NCBI GenBank assembly: GCA_050084985.1
Contig: JBITNC010000001.1
Location: 160,270,001-160,334,000, forward strand
Source: Nageia nagi
Lineage: Eukaryota > Pinophyta
Length of the DNA stretch: 64,000 nucleotides
Reading direction: 5' to 3'
This document shows, piece by piece, positions 11,110 to 22,449 of the stretch. Each line of letters starts with the position of its first letter. The first letter of the stretch is position 1. The notes under the pieces are model-generated. The model was not told where the DNA came from. It worked only from the letters and a program-made list of their open reading frames with translations, and made no database searches. The position numbers were made by a program, and so were the translations under genes.

Positions 11110-13770
11110 TGTGCGATATATAGCAAACAAGAGTTTTTCCTCCTATATTATTGTTCACACACTTTACATCTTACCAAAAATGCAATATTATGATCAATAT
11201 ATAGGAAATAATTATTACCCTAAACCACAACATGGTATTAGAATAACATCGGATCAATACCACCCATAATAGCATTTTGATGATACATTATAAGTCACAC
11301 CAATGCCATGTGGGACTATCAAGGTAGGGACTAAGTGAAACAATTCAAAATTCTTTCAATATTGGTAATATAATGCAAGAGTATCTTTAAGGAAGATAAA
11401 TTATCAATAAAGGATACAAATTTAATTTGAATTTACTAATTATGGAAGAGTAGATAGTTTTTGCTAAATATGGCATGGGTTATATATAATAAATGCATTA
11501 ACGAAGTATCATAATGCATTAATGAAGTATGTATGGGGAAATTTATTAATGTATGCCATAAAAATAAGTAGGATTAAAAATGAAGGATCTAAAGATTTAA
11601 TGCTCATCCTAAAAGGTGATAGATAAGGTTAAAAGAGGAAAAGAAGAGGCCTTGTAATAGACTGGTGAGAAGAGAACACATAAGAAGTATTTCTTTAAGA
11701 TTAGTGATAAGAGTCAAACCTAAGTGAAACTATTCATCCTAGGAGTAGTTTTGGAGGAATCCTAAAATGGGGTTACTTTGTTGGACCTTTGGAAAGAATG
11801 TTGGGAGATTAAAGAAGTTTAAGAAAAAGACTCAACAAAAAATGATTAGATATGAGATGGTTGGTTAGTGTTATAGAGGATTTAGGATGAGTTTCTTATT
11901 ATGTGGATATCATGGAAGGTTTATGTATCAAATCATGTAGGGAAAGAGGAATTTCAAATAAAAATAATGTTTTATGAGAGAGAGCTTATAATAAAAAGTA
12001 TTTCTCAGTAATTAGAATAAATCCTTCTTTGAAGTTAAATTAACATTCTTAGTAATAGCTTCCCTTTTTTGCACTTTAACATTTTATTATGTTATTTTAT
12101 TATACCTCATTCATGTCTAGTTTGAATATATATTCTTCTTAATTGATTTGCTATCATCACCAATAAGGGAATAATTTACCATAAATCTAAAAAATAAAAT
12201 ATCAAAATGCTCATAAATTCTAGATATTTATTGGGGTAATGTTTTTTCCTTATTATCTTTTATTAACTTCTACTTTTTTCTTGTTTGTTCATCCATATAT
12301 ATTTTCAAATGATTTATTATCATGTTGATAATTTCCCTCCATAACTCATCATTTGAGGGAGAAAAATCCATACTTAGTTTATTATGTAATTAATACTTTT
12401 CATGAACTCAGTTTGAGGAAAAAAATTTCATCCAAATCTTGCATTAACAATCATTAACTACCCTTTATTATGGAAAAAGTATAATAATGAACATTGATCA
12501 ATCCACTTTGAAAATGTTAGGTTTATCTTAGTTGTTCCAATTTTTCCAAGTGAATCAAAAATAATTATTGTACATGGTATCTAAATCTTAATGAAATCCT
12601 TTGATCCTTAGTTGGTTTAACCAACATTGTCCTTAGTTTAGAAAAATATTCATTATCTAAGCATAAAATTCATTGAGTATTTTTAATGATTTTTGAATCA
12701 TATTTTGTTCCTTGAATAAATAACTTTAAAAAAGGGAGTAAATATAGACACCTAGATTTAATGTATATCGTAATTTAAATTATTTTGTTGAATTCATAGT
12801 CCATTTATAGTAATTATAACCATTTATCACCTAACTTATGTCAATTACATCCTTTTTGTCCAAAATTTGAAAAGGGATCAAAATTGCATATGTGAATTTA
12901 AGTATCAAATGTAACTTTAGGTCATACCCATGATTTTTGATGATATAAAAAGTAAGAAGATTAAGGTCCTAAATTGAAACCCAAACATTCAAACCATATA
13001 TTTATTTTCTTAAACTATGTTCTAATTACCCTAAGAAATCATGAATGTATCCATGACCACCTAGTTATCTTACCATCATTTAGAGACCTTTGAATAGTCA
13101 TGTTGACATCTCTTCACCTCATAAACACATGTGAATACTATTCATAAAAGAATAAAAAATCTTAAACATAATATCTAACATATCCCACATTCAAGTTGAG
13201 CAAGTTGAAAAAGCAATATGATGTTAAAGATTTTTTTTATAGGCACACTTTCATATAAAGTTAAAGATTCCTTACAAGAACACTGTCATGATGCCAAATT
13301 TATCATAACTATATTAATATTTATTTTATTCATATTTTTTAATTTTTAAATTCATTATTTATTGCAAATTTTGAATGGTCCAATAAGGCTTTGGACAATC
13401 ATGATGTAGGTTAGGGTGATAAGGGCATATGCAAATTAAATATATTGATACCATTTTATTTATCTTGTCATGGGATTGAATATCCTAAATGCATCATTAA
13501 GCCCTCATGAATATTTAAAGTATAGATTATAGGAGATATCTTTAAAACATGATTTGAAGTTATTTTATTAGTCTACAATAATATAATTCATAATTTGAAG
13601 TAATTTTCAGGTCTAGGATAATATTCATTATCATCATTAGAAAATCATAATTATTTAATTGTAATATTTTAAGATTTTCTCCTTAAAGTGGCTAAGAGTT
13701 TCACCCCCTTGAAGTGATGTAAGACATCATCTTTGGACTTCTATTTATCAACATTATGGACTTGGCTATT
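11110..13770. other. Non-duplicated AT-rich stretch inside segment A
   Basis: Segment B has only about 500 bp at this place. No reading frame of note is seen. A sequence near 12,728-12,750 (aaaaaagggagtaaatatagacacc) looks like a polypurine tract followed by a weathered LTR start of the TGTAGACACC type, so part of this stretch may be an LTR-element remnant on the plus strand. I could not find the partner LTR. Confidence 0.4.
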
Positions 13771-14727
13771 GTAAGATATTTGGTTTTTACTAGTCAAAAA
13801 GATGATTCATCTTCCATTGAGCCTAAAATTATAATTTCATATAATTTTGATTTGAAATGGATTTTTGGATGCTATTTTTTATAATGATTAGATAGTTAAA
13901 AGCTTTTATTTCAAGTTCTAAGTTTCCTTTATTGATGTAATCCATCCTATAATTTGATATGGTGGTTAATACATTTGGGTTGGGATATTTATTTTGAGGT
14001 GTTTATTATTATTGCTAGCCTATAAACATTTGTTATTGGACTATTTCAATCCAAGGAATATAAGTTGACTTGTACAAGTAAGATTTGGTCCAAGTCAATT
14101 GTAGTGGGATCCGTATGAAGACCAGGATTGTATGAATAATGGATTATAGTCATTATTTAGATTTATCATTATAGCCACTAACCTCCATTTTTAAAGTCCC
14201 TTAATGTTGTAAAAGGAGACTACTGGAGAGTGGAAGGGGGATGAAAACTCTTAGAAAAAGAGTTAGGAAAAAAAAGAGGAGAGACCTCTTAGTAAAATTC
14301 TGAGAGTGGAATTGATATCTCATTTTTTAGAAGAAATTGGGAGAGATGATATGCTAGTAAAAGCATAAGAAATTGAATGTAAAATTCCATGCAAATCTAG
14401 CATGATAATTATTTGAGATACTACTGAGAATTATTTTGGTATTAGAAGGCAAAGTCCATTTGGACATTGGGGGCCTCATGTCAATGATATTGTACTAAAT
14501 TTTCACCATAGTTTAGACATGATGGATGTAGCCCACATTGGGTGAACCAAGATATATCGATGTTGCATTTTGTGGTGAACGATTTTTCTCTTTTATTTAT
14601 TTTGGTAATTATTTTGTATTTTATAATTACTTAAATATTATAATTTTTGCAAGCACTTGGAAGTATATAAGTTTGAGAATTTATTGTGTTGACCTTAGAA
14701 TACAAAGAGACTAAGGTTTATAGATCA
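13770..14727 (+). mobile_element. Lone LTR of the gag-protease element family
   Basis: The sequence matches both LTRs of the element in segment B (46,587-47,632 and 48,786-49,484). Shared blocks are 'gtgtttattattattgctagcc', the 'gatgtagcccacattgggtgaacc' region (14,524-14,547) and the right end gtttatagatca. The right flank (aattaatataattaaaagtatt) is the same as the right flank of the B element, so the two occupy one ancestral site. Here no internal sequence or second LTR follows, the usual result of LTR-LTR recombination. The left boundary is less sure. Confidence 0.75.
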
Positions 14728-15634
14728 AATTAATATAATTAAAAGTATTAGTTATTCCATCTTACAATATAACTAAATATTGATATTGATTAATCATTGT
14801 CACTCCAAAATTGTTAAACTATTTCATTAATAAATCTTAGGAAGTTTTATTTTCATTTATTCTAGGCATAATGCAAGAATAGATTGAAGAATAATAGAAA
14901 GAAGAGGAAGAAGAAGAATGTATGTGTTAATAGGTAAAGTTGAAGTGGTAGAGATGAAAATAATTGATGTACATATAGTAGCTAAATAGGTGAACCTTAT
15001 TTTATTCAAGATATTTAAAATTATATCCATATGATCTATGGTGAATAACTTGGATACTGTCAAATCCATATGATTTATGGTTAATATATTGAATATGGAA
15101 AATATGATATATCGAAGATAATTATGAAGATATCAAATTATATAACATATAAGTAAAATTTATGCCAAATAATAATACTAAATCTTGAGAATATATATAT
15201 ATAAAATGATGATATACCAATACCAAAGCCCATAATGTGGAAAAGAACTAACATGAATATATATATATAAAGAGGAATATAAACTCCTACAAAAATAAAA
15301 TAAAAAATATATATAATTTTAAGGATTTTATTCCCATTTAATTTTATTATAATAAAATAGAAAATCTATAACATAATTAACATTTTGTTGAAAAAAGAAA
15401 ATGATAGCACACAAATGATATGAAAATTTAAGGTCTATCTACAAACTTGCAAAATCTAAAATTAAGAAAAATCTAACTAATTAAATTTTATTAAATATGG
15501 TATTAGCAAAGAGTCATGAAATTGTAATAGTTATTATATAAAGACATAAGAATATATAAATATTTAATTACAATAGTTACTAGTAATAAAATAGATATAC
15601 TAGTAACTATTATATGAGAATAAAATTTAGTTAC

Positions 15635-15878
15635 ATGATTTGACAAATAGGGGAGTTAAAGAGATGGGTAGTGTTAAAACTCTCGAAATATGAGAGGTCT
15701 AGGTTCAAAACCCTATGCCCCTACTTGTTGAAACATAACAAAAATCCTATCGAGTTATCGTATTTGCAAATGAGGTGAGGATTATGCCCCCATTACATTT
15801 TGACAACATGAATGCCCCTCAGTCATTGGCTCTAAGCTTAATGGTGCCTAGGGGACAAACACTCAATCAAAAATAAAA
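15635..15878 (+). mobile_element. tRNA-derived SINE, copy 1 (segment A)
   Basis: About 244 bp, flanked by short direct repeats AGTTAC (15,629-15,634 and 15,879-15,884). A box-B-like promoter element GGTTCAAAACCCT lies at 15,702-15,714, with a weak box-A-like stretch near 15,664. The 3' end is A-rich (aatcaaaaataaaaa). The truncated unit at the window start has the same flanks without the insert (about 500-525), an empty site. Orthologous copy: 50,468-50,713. A third copy, inverted, is at 51,235-51,466. Confidence 0.75.
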
Positions 15879-16668
15879 AGTTACTCACACTCTAAATAAA
15901 GTAACTATTTTATAAAGAACTTCTACATTCATGGCTCTATGATTTGGCAATGTGTTACTTTTAGATTATTGTTTGTTAGATTCTTCTGGACTTTTACACT
16001 TATGACTAGCAAGAGGTTTTACTTCCACTAACTTACTTTCTTAGATCGTTTTGAAACATTAAACTCATAGCTAGAGATAGTAGTGGATCATTACCATTTT
16101 TGGTGATGGTGGTAATTGTCCATTCATAGTTTAAATATTGCTAGATTTTTATAAAAGGAACTTTTTGCGTGGTGTTAATATTTACCTTGTTACAAGAAAG
16201 AGAATGTTTAAAATATGATTAATTATCACAAGAACAATATCAAGAGAAGAATGCTATTTGAATAAAATATAAAAAATAAAAGAAAATATATTAATATCTC
16301 ATATATATTAATTAGTTGTTAAATCTAAAAATTATGTTCAAAAATATATGATTAAAATATAAGATTTTCTAAACAAAATATACATATTGAATATATAACA
16401 TAAATCATTTGGATTATTACAAAAATACTTATGAAATCTTCATTAAAATATAATTATCCAAAAAATTTCTTGATTGTAAGTTTAAACTTTTATTCATATT
16501 ACTATAATATAATTTAAAGATAAAGTAATCTTATGATGAATTTTTTAAAAAGATTAACACACAACTAACTCAACCAATTTATAAACTACAGAGCCATTTA
16601 ACTCCAGCTAACCAAAGATAATAATAACACGATGAACTGTATTCCATAAGTGGACGTAATAGCCATTG

Positions 16669-17571
16669 TCAAGCTCCCTTGCGTACGATAATGGCGAAGA
16701 CGAGGTCTATTGTATTCCCAATGTACTCGGAGCACTTCCTCCTCGCAGTCGCTAGATACATACACCCGCTTACCACTCCACCCGGGAGGCTTCTATCTTT
16801 AACACTCTCAGGAACCTGCAACCATTATAATCAAATCAGTATGGTCATGTCATCTTAGAAAATAAAACTCTGAGAGTATTTATTACCCGCCTGAGAAAGC
16901 CAATGGTGACTCAGAGAAGAATGGCAGAAATGAAGGCTTTGCCTGGGGAAATGACGTCCGAAATGTGATCCACACACAGCCGCTGGAAAGTAGGACCTTA
17001 TTGCCGATGGGCGAACATCCTCTGCTTCTTCTGCTAGGTGTTGTGGAGGCATCATACGAAATAGAGAATTGAAATCATTAGATGGAAGATCTGCGAAATG
17101 AACCTGGGATTCCGGAACTAAGAGCTTCTCTTTGTGGTTGTTTTTGAAATGGCATCGCATAGCTGTGACGATGGTATCAGCGGCGAGTAAAGTATTATTT
17201 CCAGTTGCACAGCCTAGATCTGCTATCCGGATTACTCCTCCCATCAACATTTCACACTTTATATTCTCGTAGATGGCACTTTCCAGAATGGGCTTCACAG
17301 CTCGGACGATGATTATCTACACATAATTCCAAATATTTATATTAATTGTAAGATCAAAATAGTTCTGCTTTAGTTGTTAGTAACTAACAACGTCCTAGTA
17401 GAATAAAGTAGCAGAAAATGTTGTGGGTGAAAGGAAAAAACAACTTACCTGAACTGATGAAGAATTGTAAGCATAACTTGAGTCTCCGTTTCCACCCTTC
17501 ACGGCAAGCACTTTCTCCACTGTTCGACTTTGTGATCGAGACTGAAAGTCAGATTTCACGTGAGGTTCCAT
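16669..17571 (-). pseudogene. SABATH-family methyltransferase, C-terminally deleted (copy A)
   Basis: SABATH enzymes methylate carboxyl groups (salicylate, jasmonate, IAA and similar) with SAM. Exons: 17,449-17,571, 16,891-17,316 and 16,669-16,815; introns 132 and 75 bp. Residues 25-36 (KGGNGDSSYAYN) match the conserved N-terminal motif, 73-83 (ADLGCATGNNT) is SAM motif I, 117-124 (DLPSNDFN) and 173-183 ([11 protein letters not shown]) are family motifs. Exon 3 begins VPESV as expected, loses one base after codon 9, then jumps over 587 bp to the family C-terminus SEYIGNT. The jump restores frame, leaving 231 open codons against about 370 normally, with the helical cap domain gone. I chose ATG 17,571; an in-frame ATG at 17,679 sits at the expected transcription start. 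The substrate cannot be told. Confidence 0.85.
16816..16890 (-). other. Intron 2 of SABATH copy A, inferred GC-AG intron
   Basis: 75 bp, ending TTGCAG. The exon 2 end CAG followed by GCGGGT gives the reading WLSQ-VPESV, the family sequence. The nearest GT, four bases further in, would bring in an immediate TGA. Copy B has CAG followed by GCGAGT at the same place, a good GC-type donor. The A version is weaker by one base. Confidence 0.65.
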
Positions 17572-17704
17572 TAAAGATGCGTCCTCTACTGATAACAGGC
17601 TTACTATGGCTAGATCTAACAATATGAAACTTGGCTTCTTCTTGAGGGAAGAGAGGACAGGATTGAACTGAAGGCTCATAATTCAGCTGCAATAGCTTGT
17701 ACAG

Positions 17705-17720
17705 CAGATGACGTGATCAG
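17705..17720 (-). promoter_or_regulatory. Conserved TGACGTG/CACGTCA element upstream of SABATH copy A
   Basis: The block agatgacgtgatcagctaacc is the same in front of both SABATH copies (here and at about 53,056-53,076), although flanking promoter DNA has diverged. TGACG/ACGT cores bind plant bZIP (TGA-type) factors, often linked to salicylate or jasmonate responses. That role is inferred. Confidence 0.5.
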
Positions 17721-17827
17721 CTAACCGCATCCACTGCCGTGGTCCCTCTCTGCAGCAAACAGACAGGGGAGATTTTGTATCACAGGAGTGCTAGAGTTAA
17801 ACCTTATGCGCGGCGTGCAGAACAGCC

Positions 17828-18205
17828 GTCCGATTTTGCATCAACTCATAACTCATACGCCACTTTTAACTTCAATAAAAAGTCAAGGTGGAAGAAGAAA
17901 GACAACAGAAAATAAGCTGGCGTCAATGGCATCGGGAATAATAAAGTTGAAAATCAAAGGGAAGGGCAGCCTTCCCATTAACGTCATGCCATTTCACACA
18001 GAACAATCAGAGGACAACGTACTACGCTGTCTACGCCATTTGTTTGTGGTAACAAATGTAAACGGGGTTACTCGACGTCTTGATTGGACTCGTCTATCGT
18101 ATCACTTTCTCCGCGACTTTCGCTGAAAGTTGCACGTCGAAAGTCTAGGTGGACCTCATTTTCCTACAACCACAAACGCTGTGCGTATATAACTGGCAAT
18201 TGCAA
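17828..18205. other. GC-richer block upstream of SABATH copy A, absent from B
   Basis: Promoter sequence of A and B aligns on both sides of this block (…cggcgtgcagaac… and gcaaccctgtgcaatcggtac…), but B goes straight from one to the other. The block is GC-richer and richer in CpG than its surroundings and holds a 112-codon plus-strand open stretch (17,788-18,126) that I do not recognise and take as chance. A TATATA at 18,187 faces the gene on the minus strand. It could be an insertion in A or a deletion in B. Confidence 0.45.
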
Positions 18206-18249
18206 CCCTGTGCAATCGGTACGCCGGAAATTAGTAATAGTTAATCATT

Positions 18250-20095
18250 CCATTCCATGAAGCTGTGAAATGCAACTGCAGGACCTTTGTCATCCAGATT
18301 ATTTGGTATTTATATGTGAGAAATAGGTAACTAGTCAATTGCTAATACCGTGCTAATACTTCTCGACGACTTAAGAAGATATATGTGTAAACAAGTCAAA
18401 ACAAACGGCATGAGAGATAGTAAAAAAAACAATAAAAAATAATTAAGACAATGTATCGGATAAGTCATTTCATCTAAGTATTTTGGAGGAACATTTGAAG
18501 CAACAAAATGACTTACAGTAATGTAAGGAATTGGGTTTTGTGGGTATGCTAGTAGGAGCTCAAAACACAGTAGACAAAGGTAGCTGACACCAATACATAT
18601 ATTTAAAGCACATGAAAACCTAATGGATGTCCAAGGAAAGGTATGGTTGAGTTAAAATGCAGAATCTAAACTTGCTGAACTGTGAGTTCTAACCTACAAG
18701 TAATCAAGAATGACACATTGCTTCATTATATCATAAGAGAAGCTCATCCATGCCATTCAAATGGGGTATAATATTAAATACTAAATCAAAGTTCTCACAG
18801 TCAATTCCTCAAATCAAGCTATGTTCCTAGGAAAACATTTGAACTTACAAGCTTTAGTGGGCTCGTTTCATCCTATCTATAATGGATGAAGTATGGAGAA
18901 GAAAAGGAGAATGAGCTTCAACTTTTGAATGCTTATGAAGAAGAGGAAGCTTTGACTGCAAGCCTAATACCTCTTTTCAACATGACCACTAAAGCAGGGA
19001 TGGACTTTAAAAAAATGAGAGAGAGGAGCATGCCACTAGCTAAGAGAAGAAATCCAACCCACAAAGGGAACTCAAGGGAGCTTTTTTTGAGTTGTGAGTA
19101 GGGGTGTGGGACAAAGGAAAAAGCTCAAAGCTAAGGTAAGATTCTCCAAATTTTTCTAATATATTCACATGCATCATAGTATCAGAGAAAATATAGACTA
19201 AACATATGACATTGATTCACCATACAAGCAATTCAGTTTAGTTAACTCCATGGTCGGAGAGACCTGACCTATAAATTCTTTTAGCTGGCTCTCCTTTCTC
19301 CTCTTTAGCAATGTGACAATTAGCAAAAACAAATTCAATTATTCAAATCAATCTCATACTCAATGCTCCCCACTTAACCTCATAATACTATTATAACCCA
19401 TAAACTGGTTTACACATAAAAAAAAGCATTGGATTCAAGCCTAATCCCCTTTTAAAGTAACAACACCTTGCCCTCTAATACTAAAAAGTATCTAAATTCC
19501 CAAAAAAATACAACCATGTGCTTGATAATCAAATATCACATTATAATGCCAACTCATCACATAATTGATTTATTACCCCCCATTATCAAACAAATCTTAA
19601 TATGGATAAAAAAATGAAATAGCATTAAGCATTCCTCTACTCTAGAAAAATAGTGAAAACTATTTATCCATTGTCACAAAAAATGAATAAATGATATTTA
19701 TCAAATTTCCCCCTTTCGTGACACTCCCCACCCGATTCCATATGGTCAATGTATATCTATCCCATGACAACATATATTTGATGTATATAAATCCATGACC
19801 AACATATATTTAACATATATAAATCCATGACCAATATATATTCAATGTTATAACATCTAATACATGTATAAATGTTGGAGTTGGATTCCATGCCTCATCC
19901 ATCCTCTATCTGTTGTTTTTAACAAATTAAAAACTCATGGGTGCATGAGAATAACCCACCATCTCAAGTAAATACATACTGAATAAGACATCTTCTCATG
20001 GAATATGATGATTTTAGGTTACGAAGTACATGGCTTCCTTGATAGCATTGACATTGTTTTGAACACCAAATGCAACAAACAAGAGAAATAGTCTA
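18250..20095. other. Non-duplicated spacer between segments A and B
   Basis: No match to A or B was noticed. A plus-strand open stretch at 18,886-19,101 (71 codons, Glu/Lys-rich, with NAYEEEEALTASLIPLFNM) has a composition less AT-driven than its neighbours, but I recognise no family. Near 19,750-19,850 the phrase 'catgaccaacatatatt' recurs three times in about 100 bp. Otherwise nothing is seen. Confidence 0.5.
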
Positions 20096-20104
20096 ACTAG
20101 ATCA

Positions 20105-20352
20105 ATTCACCTTTCCCACCATCCTCAAATCCTCTTTAAAAATGAATTTCTATCAATTGTTATGGTTGTGAGTGCACTAGTAGACATGTATGCAAAATGT
20201 GGATGCATAAAGAAGGAACACGAATTGTTTGACAAGATGCATAATACAAACACAGTTTCATGGATTGTGATGATCACAGGATATCCACAAAATGGATATG
20301 TTGAAAGGATCATTGAATTGTTTGACAACATGCATGATGAAGACAACACTTG
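20105..20352 (+). pseudogene. PPR fragment (PLS class), plus strand
   Basis: The open part (20,162-20,352) reads VVSALVDMYAKCGCIKKEHE, then VSWIVMITGYPQNGY and IELFDNMHDE, which is one PPR L-S-P stretch. At 20,107-20,140 the plus strand reads FTFPTILKSS, the typical opening of an L repeat, so the bases normally lying between the two modules are missing. It lies outside the A/B duplication and on the other strand, so it is a separate relic. It is followed by a stop and no further repeats. Confidence 0.75.
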
Positions 20353-20989
20353 ATCGAGAACAAGCTGACACAGAATAAAGGGTTTATAATATTTCAATCA
20401 CAAACAATGGCTTTTAGTCTGCTTTCCATCGTTAGATGTAAAAAAGAACCTGGAAGGCTAAAAGAGGGAACACCTAAAGGTGTAAATATTTTTCCACCCT
20501 TCCACATAAATTTAGATATCCTTCCACATACAATTTCTTTTAAATAAACACCCTATGAGATGTATTTTGTGTTGCAATTGATATTATGCTAGTTAAAATA
20601 GTAGAATTTTCTATTATAGATGCAAGTTTGAATCCTTGTAAACTTAATTATTTTTCCCATTTTTTATAATTGTAGTTTGATGAACCTAAAAAAGATAAAT
20701 GAAGTGCATTTAAACCTAAAATTGATAAATATAGTTCGTTTAACCCTAAATTGGAAAATTTCCCAACATACTCAAAATTCACACCATATGAAATTTGTAA
20801 GAGGTACGGAAGGAACTATGAAAGTTAGATAGTGAGAACCTATTGAATATGTGATGTACTTATATAAATAGAAATTATGTATATGTTAAGCATATTTTTA
20901 GCAACTTAATTCTTTACTATAAATGTATAACACTTTACAATAAACCTACATAATATACTAATTTAATAAATAATCAAATATATGTAGAC

Positions 20990-21019
20990 AACACACACAC
21001 ACACACACACACACACACC
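20990..21019. repeat. (AC)n microsatellite
   Basis: An uninterrupted AC run of about 14 units. It lies just outside the left edge of segment B (about 21,030), where similarity to A begins, so it marks or postdates the breakpoint. Confidence 0.95.
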
Positions 21020-22449
21020 ATATTTATAATTCAATATATGCATACAATTAATTATATGCACATAATATAGTAATTCGTTAAATAATTTTATATACACACA
21101 ATATACCAATATAATAAGTAATTGAAATTGATACATATTGAAAAAATTTTGACCATTTATTTTAATATATGCACACAGTATAGCAATTCAATAAATTGCA
21201 TACAATATACAATATAATAAATAATTCAAACTGATAAAATCTTGAATTCTTTCTAAATATGTATTACAATATATGCACATGAATTATTTATATACACATG
21301 AGTTTTATTTATATATGCATAGGGATTATTTTTATATGCACAAACTTTATTTATATATGTACATACTTCATTTATATACACACAAGGTTTCTTGTGAAGT
21401 TACAAATAACAAAAAAGAGAATACTAAAATTAAAACATAATTGTTACACTAAAATTTGTAACATATGAGGAAAAGCTCTTGACTAGGTATGTTTCAATCG
21501 TTGTAGAAGAATAATAATATTTCCATCAACCTTCAAAACTTAAGGTAAGTTGTTGAATATCTTGTTGCCTTGTGTATTCTTCCATATTTTGCATATCCAT
21601 AATTATTTTGTGTATTCTTCCACATTGAATTCTAGGGCCTTTTCAGAAAACTCATTTTGTAATAGTTATCAATAGAGGATAATTAAGAGTTGCTCTACTT
21701 TGTTCTTTTGAAAGTACTATTTTTCTTAGCTCATGCTCATCCTTCTTCTTATAACATTTCAATGCATTTTCCATCTAAAATTGAAGATGTGTAGAATACT
21801 ACAAGAAGATGGATGATCATCTCAATAATATAGAAGTGAATAGACAAGAGATGAAAATGAATAAAAAAAGAAGAATGAAAGAAAAGTGATCAGCCAAGAG
21901 ATGAAGCACATGCAAAACACTAAGGAGTTTATGCACATACTATTTTGTTCTTAAAGTCTCTAATATTTGATTTATTTGACATTGAAAACAATACCATATT
22001 ACTCTTGGAGTTTCAATACTCCTCTTGGTGAGGTGTAATATCCATACTACTCTTGGAGTTTTTGTGTCTAAGATTGGAAATAATACCTTCTTAGGAAAGT
22101 TGTTATCATGCATTACTCTTTTGTTAATTTTACCAACAAAATTTAATGGTTGTTTACTTATTTTAAAAAATATTCTTAAATTTAGTTTCCATCTCAAAGT
22201 ATAAGGATTTTGCATATCCAATTTCTAGAATTTTAATATATTTATAGATTTTTGTTCTTGATACAAAATGTTAATTTTGGTATCTTACATTGAACTTATT
22301 CATTTTGTAAATTATTTTCTAACAAGAATCATAAACCCAACAAAAATAAAAACAATATAGCGAAACGAAATGAACCTCTCTCACAGATATTAACACAATG
22401 AAGTATAAAAAAAAAAAACTCAATTTTGGCACTTTAATGGAGTTTTTAT

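Larger units (their letters stand above)
620..18245. repeat. Segment A of a large direct segmental duplication
   Basis: The stretch is collinear with segment B. Matching blocks read by eye are 620-2,740 with 21,040-23,040; 2,740-8,166 with 25,470-30,881; 8,162-10,490 with 43,567-45,870; 10,900-11,110 with 45,880-46,090; and 13,770-18,245 with 46,587-53,225. Identity looks roughly 80-90 percent with many small indels. Relative to B, A lacks about 2.4 kb near 2,740, the chromovirus at 8,166, the inner part of the gag element, and the second SINE. It has extra DNA at 10,490-10,900, at 11,110-13,770 and at about 17,828-18,205. Confidence 0.9.

Noticed and set aside
17788-18126. 112-codon plus-strand open frame upstream of SABATH copy A
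   Set aside because: It lies in the gene's own promoter, in a GC-richer block where long frames arise easily, has no recognisable domain, and is not present in segment B.
18886-19101. 71-codon Glu/Lys-rich frame
   Set aside because: No family recognised, no second exon or homologous copy seen. Kept only as a note in the spacer entry.
20585-20660. tRNA- or SINE-like stretch with 'gtttgaatcct'
   Set aside because: Only a box-B-like match. No plausible cloverleaf, tail or flanking duplication was found.
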